Below, one piece after another: positions 7,214 through 15,154 of a stretch of 17,446 bases of DNA. Numbering within the stretch: position 1 is the stretch's first letter; every line of letters begins with the position of its first letter. The stretch is taken from positions 1 to 17,446 of the forward strand of contig JAURFJ010000018.1 of NCBI GenBank assembly GCA_030834365.1, given 5' to 3'. Source of the stretch: Flavobacteriaceae bacterium (GTDB lineage Bacteria > Bacteroidota > Bacteroidia > Flavobacteriales > Flavobacteriaceae). The notes under the pieces are model-generated. The model was not told where the DNA came from. It worked only from the letters and a program-made list of their open reading frames with translations, and did no database searches. Position numbers and translations under genes: made by a program.

Positions 7214-7245
7214 CAAATTTAAACTATTCTTAGAATCTGCAAAAA
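7214..7245 (-). promoter_or_regulatory. Promoter for tRNA-Gln (possibly also rimP-nusA-infB)
   Basis: On the minus strand TTTTTG (7240-7245) is followed after 18 nt by TAAATTTG (7214-7221). This matches the Bacteroidota primary-sigma pattern TTTG-N about 19-TAnnTTTG. The implied start is near 7208, leaving a leader of about 12 nt before the mature tRNA 5' end at 7196, a sensible length. Confidence 0.75.
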
Positions 7246-7295
7246 TTAAAAACGCTATTTTCGTTGAGCTCAAAAGGGCTATAAAACGGTACTAT

Positions 7296-10200
7296 ATGCA
7301 GTTAGAATTCAGGCGAACGCAGCGCCTTTTATCGTGGGTAGTATTTTTTGTCGCGCTCATAGTTTATGGGCTTACCGTTGAGCCCACCGGCAGTTTCTGG
7401 GACGCCGGAGAATATATATCTACCTCAGCTAAACTACAAGTAGGACACCCGCCAGGGGCACCTTTGTTTCAGCTCATAGGCGCCTTTTTCTCTACATTCG
7501 CCTTTGGAGACCCGGCTAAAGTAGCCCTCATGGTCAATTGGGTCTCAGTGGTTTCGAGTGCCTTCACCATTTTTTTTACGTTTAAAATCATAGCCAATCT
7601 CGGTGAGAAGTGGGTGAGAAGCGGGCTTGACAACAAGCAGAAAGAAGAAACTTTGGATCCGGCTAATACCCTAGCCATTTTAGGTGCTTCTCTAGTTGGC
7701 GCGCTAACCCTTTGCTTCTCGGATAGCTTTTGGTTCAACGCAGTTGAAACTGAGGTCTACGCCATGGCGAGCCTGGTAATGGCGTTATTGCTGTGGCTTG
7801 GTATTGAGTGGACCGACAGACTAACAGAGCCTCAAGGCGAACGCTACCTGATTCTTATTTCTTTTGTCGTAGGGCTTGTCTTTGGCATACAGTTCATGGG
7901 GTTTTTGGCCATACCCTCTATAGGGCTGCTGTACTATTTCAAAAAAACCGAACGCATCACTCCCAAAAACTTTGTCTTAGCTAACATTGGAGTGGTGGCC
8001 CTTCTCTTTCTGGTCTACCGATTCTCGTTAACTTATATACTCAAGCTCTTCGGAGTGACAGAAGTCTTTTTCGTCAACGAAATAGGATTGCCTTTTAATT
8101 CTGGTTCGGTGATTACCGGAATTACTTTAGCGGCCATTCTCATCTACCTTATACGTTTCAGCAAAAAACGACAGTTAGCGCGATTGCATTTAATCGCTCA
8201 CATGGTACTATTCTTAATTATCGGATTCTCTACTTGGCTGATGCTACCCATTAGAGCCAATGCCCAAACCGTGGTGAACGAGAACAATCCAGAAGATGCT
8301 CGTTCACTTTTGGCCTACTACAACAGAGAACAATATCCGGCCCCTGAAAGTCCATTTTACGGTTCGTTTTACTCTGACTATTTCGCTCCTGCAGGCCCAG
8401 ACCAAGACGGAACCCCAAAGTATGAGAAGAATAAAAAGCTCAGACGCTACGAAATCGTAAATTACTACGAAGATGCCATCCAAGGGCCAAATCCCAATCA
8501 CATAGGTTTTCTGCCTAGAATGTGGAGCGCCTCTTCGGCCGAGAATTACATGCGCTACTACGGACGCCTCGATTTCAGTATCAATCCCCGATACCAAGGA
8601 GACACTGAGCTTAGAAATGCCGTTGCCCAGTTTAAGCAAATGAGTAATGAGGGTGAGATTGAGACCTCTCAGTATGTAGACTTCTTAAAGAACTTTGCCG
8701 ACTACATTGAGGTGAAGCCTCCTACGCTTGGCCAGAACCTGAGCTACCTGATCGATTTTCAGTTTAACTACATGTACTGGCGCTACTTCTTTTGGAATTT
8801 CGTCGGTCGCCAAAATGACGAACAAGGTCGTTTCAATGCGAACGGAGAATGGCTTAGCGGCATTTCATTTATAGATAGCATCCGACTTGGCAATCAATCC
8901 AATTTACCCGATGACCTCTTAAATAACAAGGCGCGAAACACCTACTTCTTTTTACCTCTTCTATTGGGATTAGTAGGATTCTATTTTCACGCCAAGCGCC
9001 AGTGGAAGCTCTTTTACGTGCTACTGGTGTATTTTTTATTCACTGGTCTGGCCATTCAGTTTTACACTAACCCGACCATTTTTCAGCCTAGAGAACGCGA
9101 TTACTCCCTAGTAGGTTCATTCTTTATTTTCAGTATCTGGGTAGGTTTTGGGGCACTCGCGCTATTCGACCTCATAGCCACCGCGATCAAACAACGAACG
9201 CCAAAGGTAGCCCTAAGTACGACGACCTTATGCCTGATGGCAGTTCCGCTACTTATGGCATTCGAGAATTGGGACGATCATGACCGCTCCAATCGGCAGA
9301 CTGCCAGATCCACGGCAATGGCTTACCTCGATTCATGTGCTGAAGACCAGGGAGCCTTGCTTTTTACCATAGGAGACAACGACACCTTTCCGCTTTGGTA
9401 CATGCAAGAAATTGAAGGATACCGCACCGATGTCAGGGTGGTCAACTCAAGCCTATTAGCCACCGATTGGTACATCGATCAAATGAAGCGAAAGGCCTAT
9501 GGGAGCGAGCCTATTCCGTCTCAACTTACCCATAATCAATACCGCTTTGGAACTCGAGACGTACTGTATTATCAGCCGGTTCCCGAATTAGCCGAAGAGC
9601 GCTGGACACTGAGTAAATTCATGGATTGGGTCAGCAGCGGAAAGCCAGAAACCAAATTGAGCTACCTGATGAGGCAGCAAGGGGTAGACATGAGTGATTT
9701 CAAAGAAGAACAGCTTGACATCGTCTACTACCCTACTCACAAGATAAGGGTGCCGGTAGATAAAAATGCAGTCTTGGAATCAGGCCTAGTTGCTGCCAAA
9801 GACGCCGATCAGATTCTAGACTATATAGACATTGATCTTCCGAAGAGTGCGCTGCCCAAAAACAGGTTGTTGATGCTTGATATGCTCAACACCAACAACT
9901 GGAAGCGCCCGATCTATTTCTCAGGTGGTAGCCTCGATTCGGCAGAATACCTGTACATGAAAGACTATTTACAACTCGACGGATTGGTGTATAAACTCGT
10001 GCCGATTTATACTGAAGACAGCGGCGCATTCGACATGGGAAGAATAGATACCGACCTTATGTACGAAATTGTGATGGATTGGGAATGGGGAAACTCAAAC
10101 GACCCTTCAGTGTATATAGATCCGCAAACTAGAGCCCAAGGAATATCTTTCAGAAGCAACATGGCGCGACTGGTCGAGCAGCTTATAGTAAACCAGCAGT

Positions 10201-10574
10201 TCGAAAAGGCCGAAAACGTAATCGATCTAGCCGTCGAGAAAATGCCACTCAAAGCATTTAGGTACTACACCTTTGTTGAACCCTTTATTCAAGGCTATTA
10301 CGCCGTTTCTGCTGTAGACAAAGCCCAAAAACTATCTACTGAACTACTGACCATTTATTTAGATCATTTGGCCTATTACACCACCCTAAATGCCGAGGAA
10401 AGCTACAGACGAATCGAAGAAATTTACAGTGATTTAGAAGCTACTAGGCGCGTACTCGATTTATCGACTGAGGCAAACGACGAAGACTTTGTTGCTCCAT
10501 TCACCGAAGCGTACAACGGGTACATCAATGACCTAGTGTATATTTTAGAAAACGCTCAGATTGAGCAAGAATAG
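7296..10574 (+). CDS. DUF2723-family multi-spanning membrane protein (GT117-type putative glycosyltransferase)
   Basis: A 1092-residue membrane protein. The N-terminal half has about eight or more hydrophobic segments (from about 11-28, 53-70, 80-100, 126-143, 155-170, 183-213, 228-243, 273-286, 300-318). The DUF2723 signature comes first: SFWDAGEYISTSAKLQVGHP at 33-52, in the loop after the first helix, with acidic residues D36 and E39 where GT-C glycosyltransferases keep their catalytic carboxylates. More helices lie at about 549-655. A soluble region includes GDNDTFPLWYMQ near 691, and the C-terminal 150 residues are helical and repeat-like. Glycan transfer at the membrane is inferred from family; no substrate can be assigned. 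The open frame extends to an ATG at 7113, but that would run through tRNA-Gln on the other strand and add a polar, unrelated head. ATG 7296 (MQLEFRRTQ) directly precedes the first helix and is chosen. Confidence 0.85.
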   Translation: MQLEFRRTQRLLSWVVFFVALIVYGLTVEPTGSFWDAGEYISTSAKLQVGHPPGAPLFQLIGAFFSTFAFGDPAKVALMVNWVSVVSSAFTIFFTFKIIANLGEKWVRSGLDNKQKEETLDPANTLAILGASLVGALTLCFSDSFWFNAVETEVYAMASLVMALLLWLGIEWTDRLTEPQGERYLILISFVVGLVFGIQFMGFLAIPSIGLLYYFKKTERITPKNFVLANIGVVALLFLVYRFSLTYILKLFGVTEVFFVNEIGLPFNSGSVITGITLAAILIYLIRFSKKRQLARLHLIAHMVLFLIIGFSTWLMLPIRANAQTVVNENNPEDARSLLAYYNREQYPAPESPFYGSFYSDYFAPAGPDQDGTPKYEKNKKLRRYEIVNYYEDAIQGPNPNHIGFLPRMWSASSAENYMRYYGRLDFSINPRYQGDTELRNAVAQFKQMSNEGEIETSQYVDFLKNFADYIEVKPPTLGQNLSYLIDFQFNYMYWRYFFWNFVGRQNDEQGRFNANGEWLSGISFIDSIRLGNQSNLPDDLLNNKARNTYFFLPLLLGLVGFYFHAKRQWKLFYVLLVYFLFTGLAIQFYTNPTIFQPRERDYSLVGSFFIFSIWVGFGALALFDLIATAIKQRTPKVALSTTTLCLMAVPLLMAFENWDDHDRSNRQTARSTAMAYLDSCAEDQGALLFTIGDNDTFPLWYMQEIEGYRTDVRVVNSSLLATDWYIDQMKRKAYGSEPIPSQLTHNQYRFGTRDVLYYQPVPELAEERWTLSKFMDWVSSGKPETKLSYLMRQQGVDMSDFKEEQLDIVYYPTHKIRVPVDKNAVLESGLVAAKDADQILDYIDIDLPKSALPKNRLLMLDMLNTNNWKRPIYFSGGSLDSAEYLYMKDYLQLDGLVYKLVPIYTEDSGAFDMGRIDTDLMYEIVMDWEWGNSNDPSVYIDPQTRAQGISFRSNMARLVEQLIVNQQFEKAENVIDLAVEKMPLKAFRYYTFVEPFIQGYYAVSAVDKAQKLSTELLTIYLDHLAYYTTLNAEESYRRIEEIYSDLEATRRVLDLSTEANDEDFVAPFTEAYNGYINDLVYILENAQIEQE

Positions 10575-10584
10575 AATAAAGGGC

Positions 10585-10881
10585 TTAAACGTACTCGCTT
10601 ATTATGCCTAGCAAAGTGTTCGCGTCAAGTTCGCCACTTTGGCGCCACATCATTTCGCCCTTTTTATAAATTATGAGCGTAGGAAGCCCTTTGATGCGCA
10701 GGGCCTGAGATAATTCTTGATTTTTGTCTACATCGATCTTGATCACTTTACCCTTATCTCCAAGGGCTGCAGCCACGTCTTTGAGAACGGGCGTCATTGA
10801 AAGGGAGGCGTCGTTCCATTCGGCATAGAAATTGAAAAGAACCGGAACCTCTAGGTCGATTAAATCACCAAATTTTGACAT
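10585..10881 (-). CDS. Thioredoxin-fold protein without active-site cysteines
   Basis: A 98-residue protein with the whole thioredoxin framework: a strand PVLFNFYAEW (13-22), the active-site loop, helix 2 (MTPVLKDVAAAL), strand KVIKIDVDKN (45-54), QALRIKGLPTLIIYKKGE with the cis-proline at P67, and a final helix. Where thioredoxins have W-C-G-P-C, this protein has W22-N-D-A-S26, and there is no cysteine anywhere in it. It therefore cannot do dithiol-disulfide exchange. It may be a structural, chaperone-like or binding member of the superfamily; its job is unknown. Its stop lies 10 bp from the convergent DUF2723 gene. It starts 36 bp downstream of the metallophosphoesterase on the same strand, so the two may be co-transcribed. 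Confidence 0.88.
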   Translation of the reverse strand: MSKFGDLIDLEVPVLFNFYAEWNDASLSMTPVLKDVAAALGDKGKVIKIDVDKNQELSQALRIKGLPTLIIYKKGEMMWRQSGELDANTLLGIISEYV

Positions 10882-10917
10882 GTTTAAATCAATTGGTGCT
10901 GCAAGTTAGTAAAATTG

Positions 10918-12144
10918 CTATTCAACTGAGCTGAATCCACTTGATTTTAGACCAATGCGGGTAATTTCAGGCCATATACCAAAACGGCCCGGATAGCCTA
11001 GAAAACCAAATCCGCGGTTCACGTTCAATAGATGGTTGTTCTTCTCGTACATTCCGGCCCATTGCGGATATCTGTATTGTATCGGGCTCCATTTGTAACC
11101 GGCAATCTCCACCCCAAATTGAAAGCCGTGTGTATGACCGCTTAAGCAGAGATCTATCTTTTTCTCGTGATTCAGCACCTCAGCCTCCCAATGTGACGGA
11201 TCGTGCGACATCAAGAGGGTAAATACTGAGTCGTCAATTTGGCTGGTAGCCTTCTTCAAATCTCCTGCCTTGAGAAATCTGCCGCTACCCCAATTCTCAA
11301 CGCCAACCAAATTGAAAAATGCCTCCCCTCTAGAAATTTTTACACTTTGGTTATTCAAGGTGCTAAACCCCATTTGCCGTTGAATATTCAGCAGATTCCG
11401 CACATCGTCTTTGGCCATCTGCTCATCAAAGTCTCTGTTGTAGCTGCCGTAATCGTGATTGCCTAATACGGCAAACTTTCCGTCTTTGGCCTGCAGAGCA
11501 GCCAAAGCGTCTATGTAAGGCCTGGCCTCTGAAGACTTATTGTTCACCATGTCTCCGGTAAACAGCAATAAGTCTGATTGCTGTTCATTGATCAGATCAA
11601 GGCCGGGTTGAAATTCATCTAGAGAGGCAAAACTACCCAGATGAAGGTCTGAAATCTGAACAATAGTATACCCATCAAATGCGCTTGGAAGTCGGTCAAA
11701 GACCAGGTCATAGGTGTGCAGCGTGTACTTATTGCGCGCGCCCATTCCAATCACGAGTGAAGAGAACGGAAGTGCTCCGACCGTAACCGCAGTAGCACTA
11801 ATAAACCGCCTTCGATCAATGCGCGTGTGATGAGGCGTGCCAAGCATTGACTTTAGCTTCGCCCTTATCCAGGAAAACAAGCGAACCACATCTTCAAGAA
11901 TCAAAAAGAAGCTTAACAGCAAAAGGCCGAACGTCACCGCAAAAAGAAAACCAGTCAGGTAAAGTTCGACGCGCGTTCCTAAAGAGATGTTGAATGCCCG
12001 CAAAACAAAGCCTGCAAAAAAGAGCCCCAAGGTAAGCACCCAAAAGACCCACATTACCCGGTTTGAACGCGATAGCACCTTAAGAGCGCTGTGGCCATAA
12101 AAAACAAGGGCTATATAGAAAAGAGTGAAAAAGACGTAAAACAC
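10918..12144 (-). CDS. Membrane-anchored calcineurin-like metallophosphoesterase
   Basis: A 408-residue protein. The first 90 residues form three hydrophobic helices (about 3-24, 31-51, 61-83). A basic stretch with DRRRF at 110-114 and a fourth hydrophobic segment (about 115-135) follow, then the catalytic domain. The five phosphoesterase blocks are all present: D-x-H in SDLHLG (D166, H168), GDMVN (D198), GNHDYGS (N229, H230), SHDP (H314) and GHTHG (H337, H339). It is thus expected to be an active two-metal phosphoesterase held at the membrane. The family includes YkuE/YaeI-type enzymes, but the substrate cannot be told from sequence. The start is GTG at 12142-12144. An in-frame TGA lies one codon further upstream, so no longer start exists, and the next Met (31) would delete the first helix. 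It is divergent from polA, with 89 bp between them. Confidence 0.85.
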   Translation of the reverse strand: MFYVFFTLFYIALVFYGHSALKVLSRSNRVMWVFWVLTLGLFFAGFVLRAFNISLGTRVELYLTGFLFAVTFGLLLLSFFLILEDVVRLFSWIRAKLKSMLGTPHHTRIDRRRFISATAVTVGALPFSSLVIGMGARNKYTLHTYDLVFDRLPSAFDGYTIVQISDLHLGSFASLDEFQPGLDLINEQQSDLLLFTGDMVNNKSSEARPYIDALAALQAKDGKFAVLGNHDYGSYNRDFDEQMAKDDVRNLLNIQRQMGFSTLNNQSVKISRGEAFFNLVGVENWGSGRFLKAGDLKKATSQIDDSVFTLLMSHDPSHWEAEVLNHEKKIDLCLSGHTHGFQFGVEIAGYKWSPIQYRYPQWAGMYEKNNHLLNVNRGFGFLGYPGRFGIWPEITRIGLKSSGFSSVE

Positions 12145-12207
12145 AACTCAGTTTAAGGCCTGTAAAAGTACGTTTTAAATAGCCTATGAACCGTTAAAAT
12201 TCCGTTA

Positions 12208-12215
12208 TCTTGCAC
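12208..12215 (+). promoter_or_regulatory. Weak candidate -7 element for polA
   Basis: TATCTTGC, followed by ACC, resembles the common TATCTTTGC form of the Bacteroidota -7 element with one T missing. It lies 18 nt before the polA ATG. No TTTG is found at the usual -33 spacing, so this is tentative. Confidence 0.25.
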
Positions 12216-12233
12216 CCTCTTGACGGCTGAAAT

Positions 12234-15053
12234 ATGAGTAAGAATACCGCAAAACGACTTTTTCTAGTCGACGCCTACGCACTTATTTTTAGGGGCTACT
12301 TCGCGCTAATCAAGAATCCCAGGGTAAATTCTAAGGGCGAAGACACCTCTGCAATAATGGGGTTTATGAACGCGCTTTTAGATCTCATAAAGCGCGAACA
12401 GCCCGAATATATTGCTGTTTGCTTTGACAAAGGAGGAAGTACTGAACGCACAGAGCTATTCTCGGAGTATAAGGCTAATCGTCAAGAAACCCCAGACGCG
12501 ATTCGGTTCGCCATACCCCACATCGAATCATTGTTAAAGGCCATGGACATTCCTATTGTGGTTCAAGAAGGCTATGAGGCCGATGACCTTATTGGCACCC
12601 TTTCTAAACAAGCTGAAAAACAAGGATTCGAGGTGTTTATGGTAACCCCAGACAAAGACTTCGGCCAGTTGGTCAGCGAGCATATTTTTATGTACCGACC
12701 CTCAAGAATGGGCAACGACATCGAGATATGGGGTATTCCGCAGGTTCAAGAGCGTTTCGGGGTAGAGCGTCCAGAGCAAGTTATCGACTACCTGGGTATG
12801 ATGGGTGATGCCAGCGATAATATTCCCGGCTTGCCCGGTGTTGGCGACAAAACGGCTAAGAAGTTCATCCAAACATACGGCAGCTTAGAAAAGCTACTTG
12901 AAAACCTTCATGAGCTGAGCGGAAAACTGAAAGAGCGCATCGAAGAACATGCCTCATTAGGCATTCTATCTAAGCAATTGGCCACCATTAAAACCGATTG
13001 CGATGTAGAATTCAATCCGGATACCTTTATTCGTTCTGCCCCAAACCTGGACGAAATTGACCGCCTTTTCGACACCTTGGAATTCAGAAGACTCAAAGAA
13101 CAGTTTCACAAGGTTTTTGCCCACAAGGCCTCACCCGAGGCGATTCAGGCTCCCGCTCAAGATTTCAAGGCACAGCCGCTAGACGCACTAAATACCTTCG
13201 CCGGTAGTGGTCAGTTTTCACTTTTTGACGCTGAGCCCTCCGCCCAAAGTCCAACCGACACTATTCACTTATACCAGCTTGTTAATAGCCCGAGAACTGT
13301 AGAGCTCTTTTTTGAAGCTCTATATCAACAGACAGAGGTAAGCATTTCGGTGTTTAATACCGCTGCCGATCCTATGAGCGGATCCCTGTTTGGTATCGCC
13401 TTCTCGTGGCAGGCCTACAAAGGATTTTATGTGCCGCTGCCTTTAGATGGGCTTTTGGAAACTGCACTCTGGCACAAGCTTCAGCAATTCTTCAATTCGA
13501 AGATTACGCTGATTGGCCATCAGTTAAAAGAAACGTTAAACATTTTGAGAAGGCACGGATTTACTGTAAACGCATCGCTATTCGACACCACATTAGCACA
13601 CTATTTAATAAATCCAGATAGGTCTCACGATCTAAGTGTATTAAGCAAAAGCTATCTCGGCTCAGATGCGCCTAGACTTGAAACAGTACTTGATCTAAAG
13701 TCGAGTAAGGGCGTAAGTCTAGAGCTTGAAGATCCGGCCATTTTTAAAGAATACGCCTGCAGTCTTAGCGACTACACACTGAGATTGTACCATCCGCTTA
13801 AGCAAGAACTGCATAAATGGCAACTTTTCGAACTCTATCAAGAGCTAGAGGTACCCTTAGTAAGGGTGCTTGCGCAAATGGAATTTAACGGCATTAAGCT
13901 CAACGATGCGTATCTCAATACACTTAAAACACAGTTCAGCGAGCAGTTAGAACAGCTCGAGCAATCGGTTTACGCACAAGCCGAGGAAACCTTTAACATC
14001 GCCTCTCCAAAACAGCTAGGGATTGTGCTGTTTGAAAAATTGAAGTTGATTGATAAACCTAAAAAGACAAAAACAGGACAATACGCTACCTCTGAAGAGA
14101 TCTTGACCGAGCTCGCTAAAAAACACCAGATCGCCTCAGATCTTTTGACCTATCGAGGGCTTGCCAAGCTACTCAACACGTATGTAGAGGCACTGCCGGA
14201 ACAGATCAACGCAGAGACAAAACGCATTCATACGCAATTCATGCAGACCGTCGCGGCTACCGGAAGATTAAGCAGCGTGCATCCAAACCTCCAGAATATT
14301 CCGATTCGAACAGAAAACGGGCGCCTTATCCGAAAAGCTTTCGTTGCTAAAGACGACTCTCACGTGCTTTTAGCTGCCGATTATTCTCAAATAGAGTTGC
14401 GTATCATAGCGGCGCTGAGCGAAGAAGATACTATGATAGAGGCCTTTAAAAACGGAGAAGACATTCACGCCTCAACCGCCTCCAAGGTATTCGGAGTTGC
14501 ACTTTCAAAGGTCAGCCGCGAACAACGAAGCCAGGCGAAAACGGTCAACTTTGGAATCATTTATGGGGTCTCCGCATTCGGACTCAGCAATCAAACCGAC
14601 TTATCGCGATCAGACGCCAAAGAACTCATAGAAACGTATTACGCGACCTATCCCAAATTAAGGGCATATGTGCAGAACCAAGTGAGCTTTGCCCGTGAAA
14701 ACGGCTACGTAGAAACCCTGTTTAAACGCCGCAGGTATTTGAGTGATATAAACGCTGCAAACGCAGTGGTTCGATCAGCGGCAGAGCGCAACGCGGTGAA
14801 CGCCCCAATTCAAGGATCGGCGGCAGACATCATTAAAAGGGCTATGCTCGCAATAGATCAACACATAAAGACAGAAGGCCTAAAGAGCTCCATGCTTTTA
14901 CAGGTGCACGATGAGCTTGTTTTTGACTGCCCCAAAGAAGAAATCGATCAACTTACCGCGCTTGTTAAACGCGAAATGCAGAACGCGGCTCAATTAACAG
15001 TACCGCTTGAGGTAGAAGTAGGATTTGGAGCCAACTGGTTTGAAGCACATTAA
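12234..15053 (+). CDS. polA: DNA polymerase I with degenerate 3'-5' exonuclease domain
   Basis: A 939-residue, full-length family A polymerase for Okazaki-fragment processing and repair. The 5' nuclease domain (1 to about 295) is intact: LVDAYALIFRGYFAL, VCFDKGGSTERTELFSEYKANR, EADDLIGTL 115-123, TPDKDF 138-143, GDASDNIPGLPGVGDKTAKK 191-210. The polymerase domain (about 535-939) is intact: ATGRLSSVHPNLQNIP; motif A AADYSQIELR with D716; motif B R765/K769/F773/Y777 in RSQAKTVNFGIIYG; motif C VHDELVFD with H892-D893-E894. Phe773 is the usual dideoxy-discriminating residue. The middle 3'-5' exonuclease domain (about 345-520) keeps its fold, but Exo I reads F-N375-T-A377 instead of F-D-T-E, Exo II ends LKET434 instead of LKYD, and Exo III is Y507-ACS-L511 instead of YxxxD. 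Proofreading is therefore predicted lost. The gene stands alone, between the divergent phosphoesterase and the rplM promoter. Confidence 0.97.
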   Translation: MSKNTAKRLFLVDAYALIFRGYFALIKNPRVNSKGEDTSAIMGFMNALLDLIKREQPEYIAVCFDKGGSTERTELFSEYKANRQETPDAIRFAIPHIESLLKAMDIPIVVQEGYEADDLIGTLSKQAEKQGFEVFMVTPDKDFGQLVSEHIFMYRPSRMGNDIEIWGIPQVQERFGVERPEQVIDYLGMMGDASDNIPGLPGVGDKTAKKFIQTYGSLEKLLENLHELSGKLKERIEEHASLGILSKQLATIKTDCDVEFNPDTFIRSAPNLDEIDRLFDTLEFRRLKEQFHKVFAHKASPEAIQAPAQDFKAQPLDALNTFAGSGQFSLFDAEPSAQSPTDTIHLYQLVNSPRTVELFFEALYQQTEVSISVFNTAADPMSGSLFGIAFSWQAYKGFYVPLPLDGLLETALWHKLQQFFNSKITLIGHQLKETLNILRRHGFTVNASLFDTTLAHYLINPDRSHDLSVLSKSYLGSDAPRLETVLDLKSSKGVSLELEDPAIFKEYACSLSDYTLRLYHPLKQELHKWQLFELYQELEVPLVRVLAQMEFNGIKLNDAYLNTLKTQFSEQLEQLEQSVYAQAEETFNIASPKQLGIVLFEKLKLIDKPKKTKTGQYATSEEILTELAKKHQIASDLLTYRGLAKLLNTYVEALPEQINAETKRIHTQFMQTVAATGRLSSVHPNLQNIPIRTENGRLIRKAFVAKDDSHVLLAADYSQIELRIIAALSEEDTMIEAFKNGEDIHASTASKVFGVALSKVSREQRSQAKTVNFGIIYGVSAFGLSNQTDLSRSDAKELIETYYATYPKLRAYVQNQVSFARENGYVETLFKRRRYLSDINAANAVVRSAAERNAVNAPIQGSAADIIKRAMLAIDQHIKTEGLKSSMLLQVHDELVFDCPKEEIDQLTALVKREMQNAAQLTVPLEVEVGFGANWFEAH

Positions 15054-15077
15054 ACTTCAAAAACCTTTTTTCATTGA

Positions 15078-15108
15078 TTTGCATTTCAACCGAATAATTG
15101 TACATTTG
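15078..15108 (+). promoter_or_regulatory. Promoter of the rplM-rpsI-rpsB-tsf operon
   Basis: TTTG (15078-15081), exactly 19 nt, then TACATTTG (15101-15108): a textbook Bacteroidota TTTG-N19-TAnnTTTG promoter. Transcription should begin near 15113-15115, giving a leader of about 40 nt to the GTG start of rplM. The polA stop lies 24 bp upstream of this promoter. Confidence 0.85.
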
Positions 15109-15113
15109 CAGCC

Positions 15114-15152
15114 CGTTAGTTTTAACGTGTAGCGATATAAAACCTATTTATA
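15114..15152 (+). promoter_or_regulatory. Short structured 5' leader of rplM
   Basis: The predicted leader holds two small hairpins: CGTTA (15114-15118) with TAACG (15123-15127), and TATAAA (15136-15141) with TTTATA (15147-15152). The second ends 2 nt before the GTG start. Both are weak (5 and 6 bp), but they fill the leader. A ribosomal-protein leader bound by L13 is possible. I recall leader candidates having been proposed for L13 in Bacteroidia but could not check a match. Confidence 0.35.
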
Positions 15153-15154
15153 CT

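Noticed and set aside
7113..7295. 61-codon N-terminal extension of the DUF2723 frame starting at ATG 7113
   Set aside because: It reads straight through the tRNA-Gln gene and promoter on the other strand, is polar and unlike the family, and leaves the first membrane helix 70 residues in; ATG 7296 fits better.
15098..15154. TTG start of rplM at 15098
   Set aside because: It lies inside the promoter spacer, upstream of the -7 element, and the added residues do not resemble L13.
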